From: an uncultured Gemmiger sp.
GTDB taxonomy: Bacteria; Bacillota; Clostridia; Oscillospirales; Ruminococcaceae
DNA: 64,000 nt
Assembly: GCA_934502625.1 (NCBI GenBank)
Contig: CAKSUQ010000009.1
Location: forward strand, 17,545 to 81,544
Direction of reading: 5' to 3'
The translations under genes were made by a program, and so were the position numbers. The notes beneath the pieces are model-generated. The model was not told the DNA's origin, ran no database searches, and saw only the letters and a list, made by a program, of their open reading frames with translations. Positions 15,415 through 25,057 of the stretch are shown here, piece by piece (position 1 is the first letter of the stretch; the number at the start of each line of letters is the position of its first letter).

Positions 15415-15669
15415 GTGAAACTGCTGAACATCGGCTTCGGCAATATGGTGAACGCCGACCGCATTATCGGCGTCGTCAGCCCAGATTCTGCCCCCATCAA
15501 GCGCCTGATCCAAGACGCGCGCGAGAAGGGCGCACTCATCGACGCCAGCTACGGGCGGCGCACGCAGGCCGTGCTCATCATGGACTCCGACCATGTCATC
15601 CTGTCCGGCATCCCGCTGGAGACCCTGACCGGGCGTGCCGCCGAAGAAAGTGAAGAAAAGAGGAAGTAA
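15415..15669 (+). CDS. remA: RemA/DUF370 family DNA-binding regulator
   Basis: An 84-residue DUF370 protein. [61 protein letters not shown] is a near-standard RemA sequence. In Bacillus subtilis RemA activates biofilm matrix and osmoprotection genes; in Clostridia its regulon is not well known. The start is GTG 15415 with GGGGAGG upstream. A short charged tail (EESEEKRK) follows the conserved part. Gmk begins 2 bases after its stop. Confidence 0.95.
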   Translation: MKLLNIGFGNMVNADRIIGVVSPDSAPIKRLIQDAREKGALIDASYGRRTQAVLIMDSDHVILSGIPLETLTGRAAEESEEKRK

Positions 15670-15671
15670 CG

Positions 15672-16250
15672 ATGAAAGGTGAAAAATATCTGTTTGTAGT
15701 CTCCGGTCCCTCCGGCACCGGCAAGGATACCGTCGTGGCCGCACTGCTGAAAAAGCACCCCGAAATTCAGCACACCGTCTCCGCCACGACCCGCGCCCCG
15801 CGCGAAGGCGAGAAGGACGGCATCAACTACCACTTCATGTCGGTGGCTGATTTCGAGGATCATCTGGCACACGACCAGATCGTAGAGCATACCAAATACT
15901 GCGAGAACTACTACGGCACCCTGCGCAGCGAGATCGAGGGCCGCATGAAGCTGGGCATCCCGGTCATCCTCGTCATCGAGGTCGAGGGCGCGGGCAACAT
16001 CAAGAAGATGTACCCCGGCGCAACCACGATCTTCGTGCTGCCCCCGGACATGCAGGAGCTGGAGCGCCGTCTGCGCTGCCGCGGCACCGAGGACGAGGAG
16101 ACCATCCAGCGCCGCCTGAAGCGCGCCGAGACCGAGATTGCGAACTCGATCAACTATGACGAGCATGTCGTCAACGTCGAGGTCGACTCCTGCGCCGAGA
16201 GCCTCTACTCCATCATCCAGTTCAAGCTGCAGCACGGCAGCGACGAATGA
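15672..16250 (+). CDS. gmk: Guanylate kinase
   Basis: A 192-residue guanylate kinase that phosphorylates GMP to GDP. The P-loop is SGPSGTGKDT near the N-terminus, with aspartate replacing the usual serine after GK, a change common among clostridial Gmk enzymes. GMP-binding residues lie in SATTRAPREGEKDGINYHFMS. The lid and core EVEGAGNIKKMYPGATTIFVLPPDM are normal apart from G for Q in V-x-G-A-x-N. Its stop overlaps the priA start. The rpoZ and coaBC genes that usually follow gmk are missing here. Confidence 0.96.
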   Translation: MKGEKYLFVVSGPSGTGKDTVVAALLKKHPEIQHTVSATTRAPREGEKDGINYHFMSVADFEDHLAHDQIVEHTKYCENYYGTLRSEIEGRMKLGIPVILVIEVEGAGNIKKMYPGATTIFVLPPDMQELERRLRCRGTEDEETIQRRLKRAETEIANSINYDEHVVNVEVDSCAESLYSIIQFKLQHGSDE

Positions 16251-18514
16251 GCCTGCTGCTGGCACAGGCTGCCGTAAACGACGCGAACATCCACTTTGAC
16301 AAGCTGTACTCCTACCTGATCCCCGCGCAGCTGGCCGGGAAAGTCTTTCCCGGCAGCATGGTGCTGGTGCCGTTCGGGCTGGGGAACAAGGCGCGGATGG
16401 CCGTCGTGCTGGCCGTGGAGGAAGTTGAAGAAGATGCTGCCCCCAAAAAGCTGAAAACTCTCTACGACGCCGCGCCGGAGGACGCCCGCCTGACGCCTGA
16501 CCTGCTGAAGCTTGTGTACTTTTTGAAGGAGCGCACCTTCTGCACTTGGTTCGAGGCCGTCAAGGCTGTCATCCCATACGGCGCGCAGTACCGCCCCGCC
16601 GTCGTGGACGGCAAACACGTCATGCAGAGCCGTCTGCGCCGCCAGACCGAAAAGCTGTACACGCTGGCAGGGGAGCCGCCCGAAAATGTGAAGCGCGCCC
16701 CGCGCCAGCAGGCCGCCATCGAGGCGCTGAAAAACGGTGCGCTCACAGCGCGGCAGCTGGACGAGGCGGGCATCTCCCGCGCAGCACTGACCGCCCTTGT
16801 CAAAAAGGGCGTGCTGACCGCCGTCGAGCAGGACAAGGCCATCGACCTGTTTGCGGCCATCCCGTTTGACCCGCAGCCGCTGGAGCTTTCTCCGGATCAG
16901 CAGCATGTTTTTGACGACCTGCTGCCCAACTTAGAGGACAACGCCCCTCACGCGGCGCTGCTGTACGGCGTGACCGGCAGCGGAAAGACGATTGTCTTCC
17001 TCAAGCTCATCCAGCGCACGCTGGAGCTGGGGCGGCGGGCGCTCGTCCTTGTGCCGGAGATCAGCCTGACGCCGCAGATGATCCGGCGGCTGAAATCCAC
17101 CTTCGGCAGTCGTCTGGCCGTGCAGCACTCAGCGCTCAACAACACCGAGCGGCTGCTGCAATGGCGGATGATCCAGCAGGGAAATGCCGACATCGTTGTC
17201 GGCACCCGCAGTGCGGTGTTCGCCCCATTGCAAAACCTCGGCCTTATCATCATGGACGAGGAGCAGGAGCATACCTACCAAAGCGAGTCCGCCCCCCGGT
17301 ACGATGCCCACGATATTGCCAAAAAACGCGCTGCGATGGAAAATTCCCTGCTGCTGTTCGCCTCTGCCACGCCGCTGACAGAAACCTACCACGCCGCGCA
17401 GAGCGGGCGCTTGCAGCTGGTGCGGTTACTGCACCGCTACGGCGGCAAGCCGCTGCCGCAGGTGGATTTTATCGATATGCGCGCCGAGCTGGCAGCGGGC
17501 AACCCGCGCGAGGTCAGCGTGCGGCTGGCGCGGGAACTGCAGGAAAATCTTGATAACGGCGAACAGAGCATTCTGCTTCTAAACCGCCGCGGCTACCGCA
17601 CGATCGGCATGTGCGGCACCTGCGGACATGTCTTGAAGTGCCCGAATTGCAGCGTACCGCTGGTCTACCACAAGCCGCAGCAGGCGCTTTTGTGCCACCA
17701 CTGCGGCCACACGGTGTACCCGCTGCCCCAGACCTGCCCCGAATGCGGCGGCAAGATCAACTACAGCGGTTTCGGCACCCAGCGCGTCGAGGAGGAACTG
17801 GCCGAGCTGCTGCCCGGTGCGCGCATCCTGCGGATGGATCAGGATTCCACTTCCCGCAAGGACGCCCACGAGACGATGCTGGCGCAGTTTGCGCGGCACG
17901 ACTACGACATCCTGCTCGGCACCCAGATGGTCGCGAAGGGGCTCGACTTTGAAAATGTCACCCTTGTGGGCGTCTTGGGCATCGACTCGCTGCTGTTCGG
18001 GCAGGGATTCCGTGCGTATGAGAGCGTGTTCAGCCTCATCACGCAGGTCGTGGGGCGCGGCGGGCGCGCCGCGCTGCCCGGTCGGGCGCTGATTCAAACG
18101 TCAGTGCCCGACCACCCCGTTTTGCAGCTGGCCGCCGCGCAGGACTACGAGGGCTTTTACCGCGAGGAGATCACCTTCCGCAAGTTCGGCCTTTACCCGC
18201 CATTTTGCTCCTTCGTGGTCGTCGGCTTCGTCGGCGATCAGGAAGGCGCGGTCTTCATCGCGGCGCAGCGGTTCGGCGCGCTGCTGGCGCAGCATGCCGC
18301 CCAAAAGCCCGACATTCCGCTGCGAGTGCTGGGGCCTGCGCCTATGAACATTACGATGCTCAACAATAAATTTCGCTACAAGCTGACGCTGAAATGCCGT
18401 AACGATGCGGCGTTCCGCGCACTTTTGCACGAGACGCTGGACGCCTACGACGCTGAAAAGCTGCCACAGAAAGCGTCTGTCGTACTCGATTTCAATTCTG
18501 ACGGTGATTTATAA
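16247..18514 (+). CDS. priA: Primosomal protein N', replication restart helicase
   Basis: A 755-residue PriA helicase that reloads the replisome on broken forks. After the N-terminal 3'-end binding domain (VNDANIHFDKLYSYLIP, PFGLGNKARMAVVL) come Walker A LYGVTGSGKT, the DEAH-like box IIMDEEQEHTYQSE (DEEQ in place of DEEH), and ATPL for motif III. A zinc domain with eight cysteines follows (CGTCGHVLKCPNC, CHHCGHTVYPLPQTCPEC). The last helicase motifs are LGTQMVAKGLDFENVTLVGVL and QVVGRGGRAALPGRALIQT. It starts inside the gmk stop codon; def follows after 18 bases. Confidence 0.96.
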   Translation: MSLLLAQAAVNDANIHFDKLYSYLIPAQLAGKVFPGSMVLVPFGLGNKARMAVVLAVEEVEEDAAPKKLKTLYDAAPEDARLTPDLLKLVYFLKERTFCTWFEAVKAVIPYGAQYRPAVVDGKHVMQSRLRRQTEKLYTLAGEPPENVKRAPRQQAAIEALKNGALTARQLDEAGISRAALTALVKKGVLTAVEQDKAIDLFAAIPFDPQPLELSPDQQHVFDDLLPNLEDNAPHAALLYGVTGSGKTIVFLKLIQRTLELGRRALVLVPEISLTPQMIRRLKSTFGSRLAVQHSALNNTERLLQWRMIQQGNADIVVGTRSAVFAPLQNLGLIIMDEEQEHTYQSESAPRYDAHDIAKKRAAMENSLLLFASATPLTETYHAAQSGRLQLVRLLHRYGGKPLPQVDFIDMRAELAAGNPREVSVRLARELQENLDNGEQSILLLNRRGYRTIGMCGTCGHVLKCPNCSVPLVYHKPQQALLCHHCGHTVYPLPQTCPECGGKINYSGFGTQRVEEELAELLPGARILRMDQDSTSRKDAHETMLAQFARHDYDILLGTQMVAKGLDFENVTLVGVLGIDSLLFGQGFRAYESVFSLITQVVGRGGRAALPGRALIQTSVPDHPVLQLAAAQDYEGFYREEITFRKFGLYPPFCSFVVVGFVGDQEGAVFIAAQRFGALLAQHAAQKPDIPLRVLGPAPMNITMLNNKFRYKLTLKCRNDAAFRALLHETLDAYDAEKLPQKASVVLDFNSDGDL

Positions 18515-18532
18515 CATTTGGAGGTTATTTTT

Positions 18533-19048
18533 ATGGCACTGCGTACCATTGTGCAGGACGGCGACCCGATCCTGAAGAAAGTCTGCCGCCCCGTTACCAA
18601 GTTTGACGATCGTCTGGGCACCCTGCTCGACGACATGAAGGAGACGCTGCTCGACGCAAACGGCCTCGGTCTGGCAGGCCCGCAGGTGGGCATGATGCGC
18701 CGCCTGTTCATCTGCCTTGATGACCGCGACCTGCCTGAGGAAGTCCCCGAAAATTACAAGTACAAGTTCATCGAGTTCATCAACCCGGAAATTCTTGAAC
18801 TCAGCGACGAACAGGTCGAACTGTACGAGGGCTGCCTGTCCTTCCCCGGCCACAACGGCGCGATCAAGCGCTCGAAGCACGTCAAGGTCAAGGCGCAGGA
18901 TCGCCACGGCGAGTGGTTCGAGATGGAGGCCGACGACATGCTGGCGCGCTGCATCCAGCACGAGAACAACCATCTGGACGGCATCACCATTATGGATCTG
19001 GCCGAGCATTTCTACGAGGACGATTACCCTGAGGAAAACGAGGACTGA
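18533..19048 (+). CDS. def: Peptide deformylase
   Basis: A 171-residue metalloenzyme that removes the formyl group from nascent proteins. All three motifs are present: GLGLAGPQ (44-51), EGCLS (99-103) with the metal-binding cysteine, and HENNH (143-147). Asn replaces the usual Asp in the last (HExDH), a mild variation. ATG 18533 lies behind TTGGAGG; an in-frame start five codons upstream overlaps this site. It pairs functionally with fmt, which begins 3 bases downstream. Confidence 0.96.
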   Translation: MALRTIVQDGDPILKKVCRPVTKFDDRLGTLLDDMKETLLDANGLGLAGPQVGMMRRLFICLDDRDLPEEVPENYKYKFIEFINPEILELSDEQVELYEGCLSFPGHNGAIKRSKHVKVKAQDRHGEWFEMEADDMLARCIQHENNHLDGITIMDLAEHFYEDDYPEENED

Positions 19049-19051
19049 TAT

Positions 19052-19972
19052 ATGCGCATCCTGTTCATGGGCACCCCTGATATCGCCGCCGAAAGTCTGG
19101 CCGCCCTGCTGGCGGCCGGGCACGAGGTCTGCGCGGTGTTCACCCGGCGCGATAAACCCGTCGGCCGCAAGCAGATTCTGACCGCACCGCCGGTCAAGCA
19201 GCTGGCGGTCGAGCACGGTATCCCGGTCTACCAGCCCCGCACCCTGCGGGACGGCTCGTCCGACGCGCTCATTCAAGAACTTGCACCCGACGTCATCATT
19301 GTCGTGGCCTACGGCTGCATCATCCCGCCGCAGCTGCTGCATGTGGCGAAGTACGGCTGCATCAACCTGCACGTCTCGCTGCTGCCGAAATACCGCGGCT
19401 CCGCGCCGATCCAGTGGTCTGTGCTGAACGGCGACGCCGGGACGGGCGTAACGATCATGCAGCTGGACGAAGGGCTGGACACCGGCGATATTTTGATGGT
19501 GGAGCCGATTGCCATTGACCCTGAGGAGACGAGCGGCTCGCTGTTCGACCGCGTCAGCGCTGTGGGTGCCAAAACGCTGGTGACCGCGCTGGAAAAGATT
19601 GAGGCCGGGGCGCTGACCCCGCAAAAGCAGGACGACACGCAGGCTACGAAGGCACCGCCCCTGACGAAGGATATGGCACAGTTCGACTTTACGCAGGACG
19701 CCGCCCACATCCACAACTGGGTGCGCGGCATGAACCCGTGGCCGGTGGCTTGGTTCGCGCAGGACGGCAAGCGCATCAAGGTGCTGGAAAGCCGCTTGGC
19801 TGAGAACCCGCAGAACGCCGCGCCCGGCACGGTGCTGGCCTTGAAGCCTCTGACGATTGCTGCCGCAAACGGCGCGGTCGCACTGCTGACCGTCACGCCG
19901 GAAGGCGGCAAGCCGATGGCGGGCACTGCCTGGGCAGCCGGCCGCCGTCTGAAAGCGGGGGACAGCCTGTGA
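19052..19972 (+). CDS. fmt: Methionyl-tRNA formyltransferase
   Basis: A 306-residue enzyme that formylates initiator Met-tRNA. MRILFMGTPDIAAESLAALLAAGHEVCAVFTRRDKPVGR is the typical start. The catalytic region INLHVSLLPKYRGSAPIQW with the folate-binding SLLP motif and LDTGDILMVEPI are conserved, as is the C-terminal tRNA-binding domain (IHNWVRGMNPWPVAW). It directly follows def and overlaps the rsmB start by 4 bases. Confidence 0.97.
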   Translation: MRILFMGTPDIAAESLAALLAAGHEVCAVFTRRDKPVGRKQILTAPPVKQLAVEHGIPVYQPRTLRDGSSDALIQELAPDVIIVVAYGCIIPPQLLHVAKYGCINLHVSLLPKYRGSAPIQWSVLNGDAGTGVTIMQLDEGLDTGDILMVEPIAIDPEETSGSLFDRVSAVGAKTLVTALEKIEAGALTPQKQDDTQATKAPPLTKDMAQFDFTQDAAHIHNWVRGMNPWPVAWFAQDGKRIKVLESRLAENPQNAAPGTVLALKPLTIAAANGAVALLTVTPEGGKPMAGTAWAAGRRLKAGDSL

Positions 19973-21276
19973 CGCCGCGCCGTCTGGCCGTCAAGGCATT
20001 GATCCATCAAGAGCAGGCCGGTTACGCCAACCTTGTGCTGGATGCCGAGCTGAAGAAGTGCGCCCCGCCCTTGGAAGGCCGCGACGCCGCCTTCGCTGCA
20101 CGCATCTTCTATACAACGCTGGAGCGCCTGCCTCTGCTGGACTATATCTTAAACCAATTCACAAAAAAGCCCGTCGCCAAGATGGACGCACCGGTACGCG
20201 CCGTGCTGCGGGCCGGCCTTGCGCAGGCGCGGTACATGAATGTTCCGCTGCCCGCCGCCGTGGACGAGTCGGTCAAGCTGACCCGGAATTTGGGAAAATC
20301 CAGCGCCGCCGGTATGGTGAATGCCGTGCTGCGCCGCGCCGCTGTGGCCAACGTACAGGAGAGCGATTTTGCCGACCCGCTCGACCGACTGTCGATTTAT
20401 TACTGCCTGTCCCGCCCGGTGGCGGAGCTGTTCTACGCTCAATTCGGCGCGGAAGCCTTCCCGCTGGCCGCCGCGTTTTACGAGAAGCCCCAAACCGCGA
20501 TCCGCGTGAACACGCTGCGCACAAGCGACGCCGCACTGACGGCACTTTTGCAGCACGAAGGCCACACCGTGACCCCCGGCCCTTGGCTGGGCGCGCTCCT
20601 CGTCGATTTTGTCGGCTCACCCGCCGCCAGCGAGGCCTTTCAAAAAGGGCTTTTCCATGTGCAGGGGCTGGCAAGCCAGTTCACTGCGCTCTGCGTCGAC
20701 GCCCAGCCGGGACAGCAGGTGCTTGATCTCTGCGCCGCGCCGGGCGGCAAAAGCCTGACACTGGCCGAGGCTATGCAGGACAAAGGCCAACTTGTCAGCG
20801 GCGAGTTCGTGCCTAGCCGCGTGGCGCTTTTGCAGCGCTCGTTTGACCGCTGCGGCGTCACCTGTGCCGTAGCTGTCGAAAACGACGCGACAAAGCACAA
20901 TTCGGAATGGCCGACGTTCGACCGCGTCCTCTGCGATGTGCCGTGTTCCGGCCTCGGCGTTATCGCCAAAAAGCCGGACATTCGTTACAAGGATTTGGAC
21001 GGGATAGAGAATCTGCTTGCCACACAACAAAAAATCCTGCAAAATGGGGCGGATTCCCTTGCCGAAAACGGCCGTTTGGTGTATTCTACCTGTACAGTGA
21101 ATTATCAGGAGAATCAAGCGCAGGTGGAGAAATTTCTCTCCACCAACCCTGATTTTCACGTTGTGCAGCCCAAAGATGCGCTGCCCGGCGCGGACGTGAC
21201 GCCGCTGGGAACGCTGTTTTTGCCGCACAAAACCGGGACGGACGGCTTTTTTGCCGCTATCTTGGAACGAAACTGA
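19969..21276 (+). CDS. rsmB: 16S rRNA (cytosine-967-C5) methyltransferase
   Basis: A 435-residue RsmB. The N-terminal part is a NusB-like RNA-binding domain (RRLAVKALIHQEQAGYANLVLDAEL). The methyltransferase follows with QVLDLCAAPGGKSLTLAE for SAM binding, DRVLCDVPCSGLGVIAKKPDIR and LVYSTCTVNYQENQAQVE, which supply the two catalytic cysteines. The start is GTG 19969, overlapping the fmt stop. Order def-fmt-rsmB-rlmN is conserved in Firmicutes. Confidence 0.95.
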   Translation: MTPRRLAVKALIHQEQAGYANLVLDAELKKCAPPLEGRDAAFAARIFYTTLERLPLLDYILNQFTKKPVAKMDAPVRAVLRAGLAQARYMNVPLPAAVDESVKLTRNLGKSSAAGMVNAVLRRAAVANVQESDFADPLDRLSIYYCLSRPVAELFYAQFGAEAFPLAAAFYEKPQTAIRVNTLRTSDAALTALLQHEGHTVTPGPWLGALLVDFVGSPAASEAFQKGLFHVQGLASQFTALCVDAQPGQQVLDLCAAPGGKSLTLAEAMQDKGQLVSGEFVPSRVALLQRSFDRCGVTCAVAVENDATKHNSEWPTFDRVLCDVPCSGLGVIAKKPDIRYKDLDGIENLLATQQKILQNGADSLAENGRLVYSTCTVNYQENQAQVEKFLSTNPDFHVVQPKDALPGADVTPLGTLFLPHKTGTDGFFAAILERN

Positions 21277-21312
21277 CACAAAATTCGTTATTATAAAAGG
21301 AGGTGACCCCGC

Positions 21313-22350
21313 ATGGGCGAAAAGCTCTGCATTTCGGATCTGACGCTCGACGCACTGACTGCCTACATCGTCGGGCTGGGTCAGCCGAAATTTCGTGCCA
21401 AGCAGATTTTTAAATGGCTGCACCAGAAGCTCGTGACGGAGTTCACCCAGATGACCGATCAGCCGAAGGCGCTGCTGGCGCAGCTTTCTGAGCAGTGCAC
21501 GATCGCCGCGCCCACCATCCGCCGCCGCCAGCAGTCGAAGGACGGCACGGTCAAGTATCTTTTGCAGCTGGCCGACGGAAACTGCATCGAAACCGTTCTG
21601 ATGCGCTACAAATACGGCAATACTGTCTGTGTGTCGACGCAGGTCGGCTGCGCGATGGGCTGCCGCTTCTGCGCATCGACGCAGGCCGGGCGTGTGCGTG
21701 ATTTGACAGCAGGGGAGATTGCCTCGGAAATTTACACCGCGCAGAAGGACTCCGGCGAACGGGTGTCCCACATCGTTTTGATGGGCATTGGCGAGCCGCT
21801 GCACAATTTCAACAACGTGATGGATTTTTTGGAGATCATCTCCTGCCCGGAGGGCGTCAACATCGGCATGCGCAACATCAGCCTGTCCACCTGCGGCCTT
21901 GTGCCAAAGATCGACGAGCTGGCGAAACGGCATTTGCAGCTGACGCTGTCCGTCTCGCTGCATGCGCCGGACAACAAGACCCGCTCCGGCATGATGCCGG
22001 TCAACGACGCTTTCCCGCTGGAACAATTGATCCCGGCCTGCCGCCGCTATCAGAAGGAGACCGGCCGCCGCATCAGCTTCGAGTATTCGATGGTGCGCGG
22101 CGTTAACGACAGCAGTGAGATGGCGCAAAAGCTCGCCAACCTCATTAAGGGCATGGGCGCGCACGTCAACCTCATCCCCATCAACCCGGTGGACGGCAGC
22201 CCGTACTCCGCCACCGACGACGCCAACGTGCACCGCTTCCAGAAGGAATTGGAGGCATTGGGCGTCAACGCCACGGTGCGCCGCCGTTTGGGCACCGATA
22301 TCAGCGCCGCCTGCGGCCAGCTGCGCCGCGAGGACGCACAGGGGAAATAA
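21313..22350 (+). CDS. rlmN: Dual-specificity rRNA/tRNA adenine C2-methyltransferase RlmN
   Basis: A 345-residue radical SAM enzyme that methylates A2503 of 23S rRNA and A37 of some tRNAs. The iron-sulfur cysteines are C113, C117 and C120 in GCAMGCRFCAST. IVLMGIGEPLHNFNNVMDFL, SLSTCGLVPKID and VSLHAPDNKTRSGMMPVN are family signatures, and the second catalytic cysteine lies near the C-terminus in ISAACGQLR. The ATG is preceded by AAAAGGAGGTGA, the strongest ribosome site in this run. Confidence 0.97.
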   Translation: MGEKLCISDLTLDALTAYIVGLGQPKFRAKQIFKWLHQKLVTEFTQMTDQPKALLAQLSEQCTIAAPTIRRRQQSKDGTVKYLLQLADGNCIETVLMRYKYGNTVCVSTQVGCAMGCRFCASTQAGRVRDLTAGEIASEIYTAQKDSGERVSHIVLMGIGEPLHNFNNVMDFLEIISCPEGVNIGMRNISLSTCGLVPKIDELAKRHLQLTLSVSLHAPDNKTRSGMMPVNDAFPLEQLIPACRRYQKETGRRISFEYSMVRGVNDSSEMAQKLANLIKGMGAHVNLIPINPVDGSPYSATDDANVHRFQKELEALGVNATVRRRLGTDISAACGQLRREDAQGK

Positions 22351-22390
22351 GCATTTCAGCTTGCAACATAATGGAAAGGAACCAACCTGA

Positions 22391-23140
22391 ATGAAGATCG
22401 CCGCGATCACGGACATCGGCAGCTGCCGGCAGGAAAATCAGGACAACTACTGTGCGCAGCAGCTGGCAGGCGGCACCGCCTGGGGCATTGTCTGCGACGG
22501 CATGGGCGGCGTCAACGGCGGGCGGATCGCCGCGCGCATTGCCACCGACACCATGCAGCAGTATTTTGCCCGCCATATGCGCAGTCTGGAGCCGGGCGCA
22601 GAGAAGGCTTTCATCATGCGCGGCTTTGATTTGACGAATCGCGCTGTGTACGAAAAGTCCACCTCCGACCCGGAGATGCAGGGCATGGGCACAACAGGTG
22701 TCTGCGCCTATGCCAGCGGGGGGCTTGCCCATGTGGTACACGCCGGGGATTCCCGCGCGTACCTGTTCCATGCGGGCGAGCTGCGCCAGATCACCCGCGA
22801 TCACTCGATGGTGCAGCAGCTTGTGGACAGCGGGCAGATCACCCGCGAGCAGGCCGCCGTCCACCCGCAGAAAAACCTCATCACCCGCGCGCTGGGCGTC
22901 TCAGCCAACATTGTGCCGGAGTACAACCGCTGCGAGATCGAGGAGGGCGACATTCTGCTGCTGTGCACCGACGGCCTGACGAATATGGTGTCGGACAACG
23001 ACATTGCGCAGGTACTGCGCGAGGTTTCTTTCTTTGATGCTACGAGTATTCTGGTAGACCGTGCCCTGCAGGCGGGCGGTCAGGATAACATTACAGTCCT
23101 GCTCATGGGCGTGGAAGCCACGGAGGTCAACAATGGATAA
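22391..23140 (+). CDS. prpC: PP2C-type serine/threonine protein phosphatase
   Basis: A 249-residue PPM phosphatase. Metal-binding motifs are seen at TDIGSCRQENQDNY (RxxNxD-like), VCDGMGGVNGG (DGMGG), and the C-terminal LCTDGLTNMVSDNDI and GGQDNITVLLMGVE. GVCAYASGGLAHVVHAGDSRAYLFHAGELRQITRDHSMV is also canonical. It reverses phosphorylation by the kinase encoded next; the two genes overlap by 8 bases, so they are coupled. Confidence 0.96.
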   Translation: MKIAAITDIGSCRQENQDNYCAQQLAGGTAWGIVCDGMGGVNGGRIAARIATDTMQQYFARHMRSLEPGAEKAFIMRGFDLTNRAVYEKSTSDPEMQGMGTTGVCAYASGGLAHVVHAGDSRAYLFHAGELRQITRDHSMVQQLVDSGQITREQAAVHPQKNLITRALGVSANIVPEYNRCEIEEGDILLLCTDGLTNMVSDNDIAQVLREVSFFDATSILVDRALQAGGQDNITVLLMGVEATEVNNG

Positions 23141-25043
23141 TCTGATAGGCAAACGGCTGGACGGCCGCTACTCGATCGAGGGGCTTGTGGGCGTTGGCGG
23201 TATGGCCAACGTTTACCGCGGCACCGATCTCAAGACCGGCAACCAGATTGCCGTCAAGGTGCTGAAGGAAGAATTTCTCGACAATGAGGAGTTGGTTCGC
23301 CGCTTTAAAAACGAGTCCAAGGCCATCTCCATCCTCAGCCATCCCAATATCGTCAAGGTCTACGACGTTTCTGTCACCGACAAGCTCCAGTACATCGTCA
23401 TGGAGTACGTCGACGGCATCACGCTGAAGGAGTATCTCAAGCAGCGCGGCGGTGCGCTGACGTGGAAGGAGACTGTGCATTTTGCCACGCAGGTGCTCAG
23501 TGCCCTGCAGCACGCCCACTCCAAGGGCATCATCCACCGCGATGTCAAGCCACAGAACATCATGCTGCTGGCGGACGGCTCCATCAAGATGATGGACTTC
23601 GGCATCGCACGCTTCTCCCGTGCGCAGAGCCAGACCGTCAGCGACAAAGCCATCGGCTCGGTGCATTACATCAGCCCGGAGCAGGCCAAGGGCGAGCGCA
23701 CCGACGCCCGCACCGACATTTACTCGGTCGGCGTCATGCTGTACGAGATGCTGTCCGGCCGTCTGCCGTTTGACGGCGACGGCGCGGTGTCCATCGCCAT
23801 CATGCAGATTTCCGAAAAACCGAAGCCACTGGCCGAGATTGCACCCAACACCCCCGAAGGTCTGCGCCAGATCACCGAAAAGGCGATGGAGAAAGACCCC
23901 GACAAGCGCTACCAGAGTGCGCAGGAGATGCTTGCCGCCATCGAGGAGTTTAAGCGCAACCCCTCCATCCGCTTTGAGTACGAATACCGCAATGCGCAGG
24001 ACAACCCGGAAAGGAATATCAACCGCGTGGTAAACAGCTCCAAGCCCGGCGCGAAGGCGTCAAACATCCGCACCGGCGACGCCCGCCGGGTCGGCACATC
24101 CAACCCCGGCCGCAGCAAGTCCGGCAAGAAGAAGGCGAAGAAGCAGTCCAAGGGCTTCTCGCTGCTGCCGATCTTCTTCGGCATGGCGGTGGCGTTCGTC
24201 ATCGGCGCAGCCATCCTGATCTACCTGATCTTCACCAATTCCAGCAACCTGCTGTTCTCGAACCGCGCCGACGTGCAGGTCATCAGCTTTGTCGGCATGA
24301 CGAAGGACGAGTTCCTTGCCACTGACTACAATAACCTGCTGCGCGCCGAGTTCCCGGAGGAATATTCCAGCGAACCGGCCGGCACGATTATTCGCCAGAC
24401 CCCGAAGGCCGGGCGTACCGTGAAGGAGAAGCAGCGCATCGTGCTGACGGTCAGCCTCGGCACCCAGTACGTCACGATCCCGGAGACGAAGAACATGGTC
24501 GCCGAGGACGCCGAGCAGACCCTGAAGGACATGGGACTGCGCGTCACGAAGAAGCCCATGACCGACAATACCGTCGCGAACGGTGCGGTCATCTACACCC
24601 AGCCCGCTGCGGGCGAGACCGTCGAGGGCGACACCACCGTCATCCTCTATGTCAGCCGCTCGCAGGTGTCGAAGGAGAGCTCTGTTCCCAGTTTGACCGG
24701 CAAAACCATTGAGGAAGCCCGCAACGAGGTCAAGGGGCTGAATCTGTCCATCCGCACGGTCGAACAGCCCAGCGAACAGCCGGAGGGCACCGTTCTGAGC
24801 CAGTCCCCGAACGCCGGTACGAACGTGCGCAAGGCGTCGGTCATCACGCTGGTCGTCTCCACCGGCATCCCGGAAGTCGTCGAGACGCCGGATTCCAATC
24901 CGGTCAACAACGGCGACGGCACCATCGCGGAGAGCGACTGGTGGAGCGCTGACGGCAGCCACCATATCTACCAGCATTCCGACGGCTCGATGTGGAACGA
25001 GAACGGCCAGCAGTGCGACTCGCAGGGCAACCCCATCGGCTAA
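23133..25043 (+). CDS. prkC: PASTA-domain serine/threonine kinase (PrkC/Stk1 type)
   Basis: A 636-residue eukaryotic-like kinase that senses cell-wall muropeptides. The kinase domain covers about residues 12-275 with G-loop GVGGMANVYRG, K42, HRD at 135-137 and DFG at 155-157. A basic juxtamembrane stretch precedes a single membrane helix (about 343-367). Three PASTA repeats follow (about 380-443, 446-510, 516-577). The last 36 residues are a separate tail rich in Trp, His, Asn and Gly (SDWWSADGSHHIY ...), which I do not recognise. ATG 23133 behind CGGAGG fits better than upstream starts. Neighbours prpC and rsgA are the usual ones. Confidence 0.95.
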   Translation: MDNLIGKRLDGRYSIEGLVGVGGMANVYRGTDLKTGNQIAVKVLKEEFLDNEELVRRFKNESKAISILSHPNIVKVYDVSVTDKLQYIVMEYVDGITLKEYLKQRGGALTWKETVHFATQVLSALQHAHSKGIIHRDVKPQNIMLLADGSIKMMDFGIARFSRAQSQTVSDKAIGSVHYISPEQAKGERTDARTDIYSVGVMLYEMLSGRLPFDGDGAVSIAIMQISEKPKPLAEIAPNTPEGLRQITEKAMEKDPDKRYQSAQEMLAAIEEFKRNPSIRFEYEYRNAQDNPERNINRVVNSSKPGAKASNIRTGDARRVGTSNPGRSKSGKKKAKKQSKGFSLLPIFFGMAVAFVIGAAILIYLIFTNSSNLLFSNRADVQVISFVGMTKDEFLATDYNNLLRAEFPEEYSSEPAGTIIRQTPKAGRTVKEKQRIVLTVSLGTQYVTIPETKNMVAEDAEQTLKDMGLRVTKKPMTDNTVANGAVIYTQPAAGETVEGDTTVILYVSRSQVSKESSVPSLTGKTIEEARNEVKGLNLSIRTVEQPSEQPEGTVLSQSPNAGTNVRKASVITLVVSTGIPEVVETPDSNPVNNGDGTIAESDWWSADGSHHIYQHSDGSMWNENGQQCDSQGNPIG

Positions 25044-25057
25044 TGGATGGTACGACC

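Noticed and set aside
20617..22416. 599-codon minus-strand frame opposite rsmB and rlmN
   Set aside because: Shadow of two well-recognised genes; no family features.
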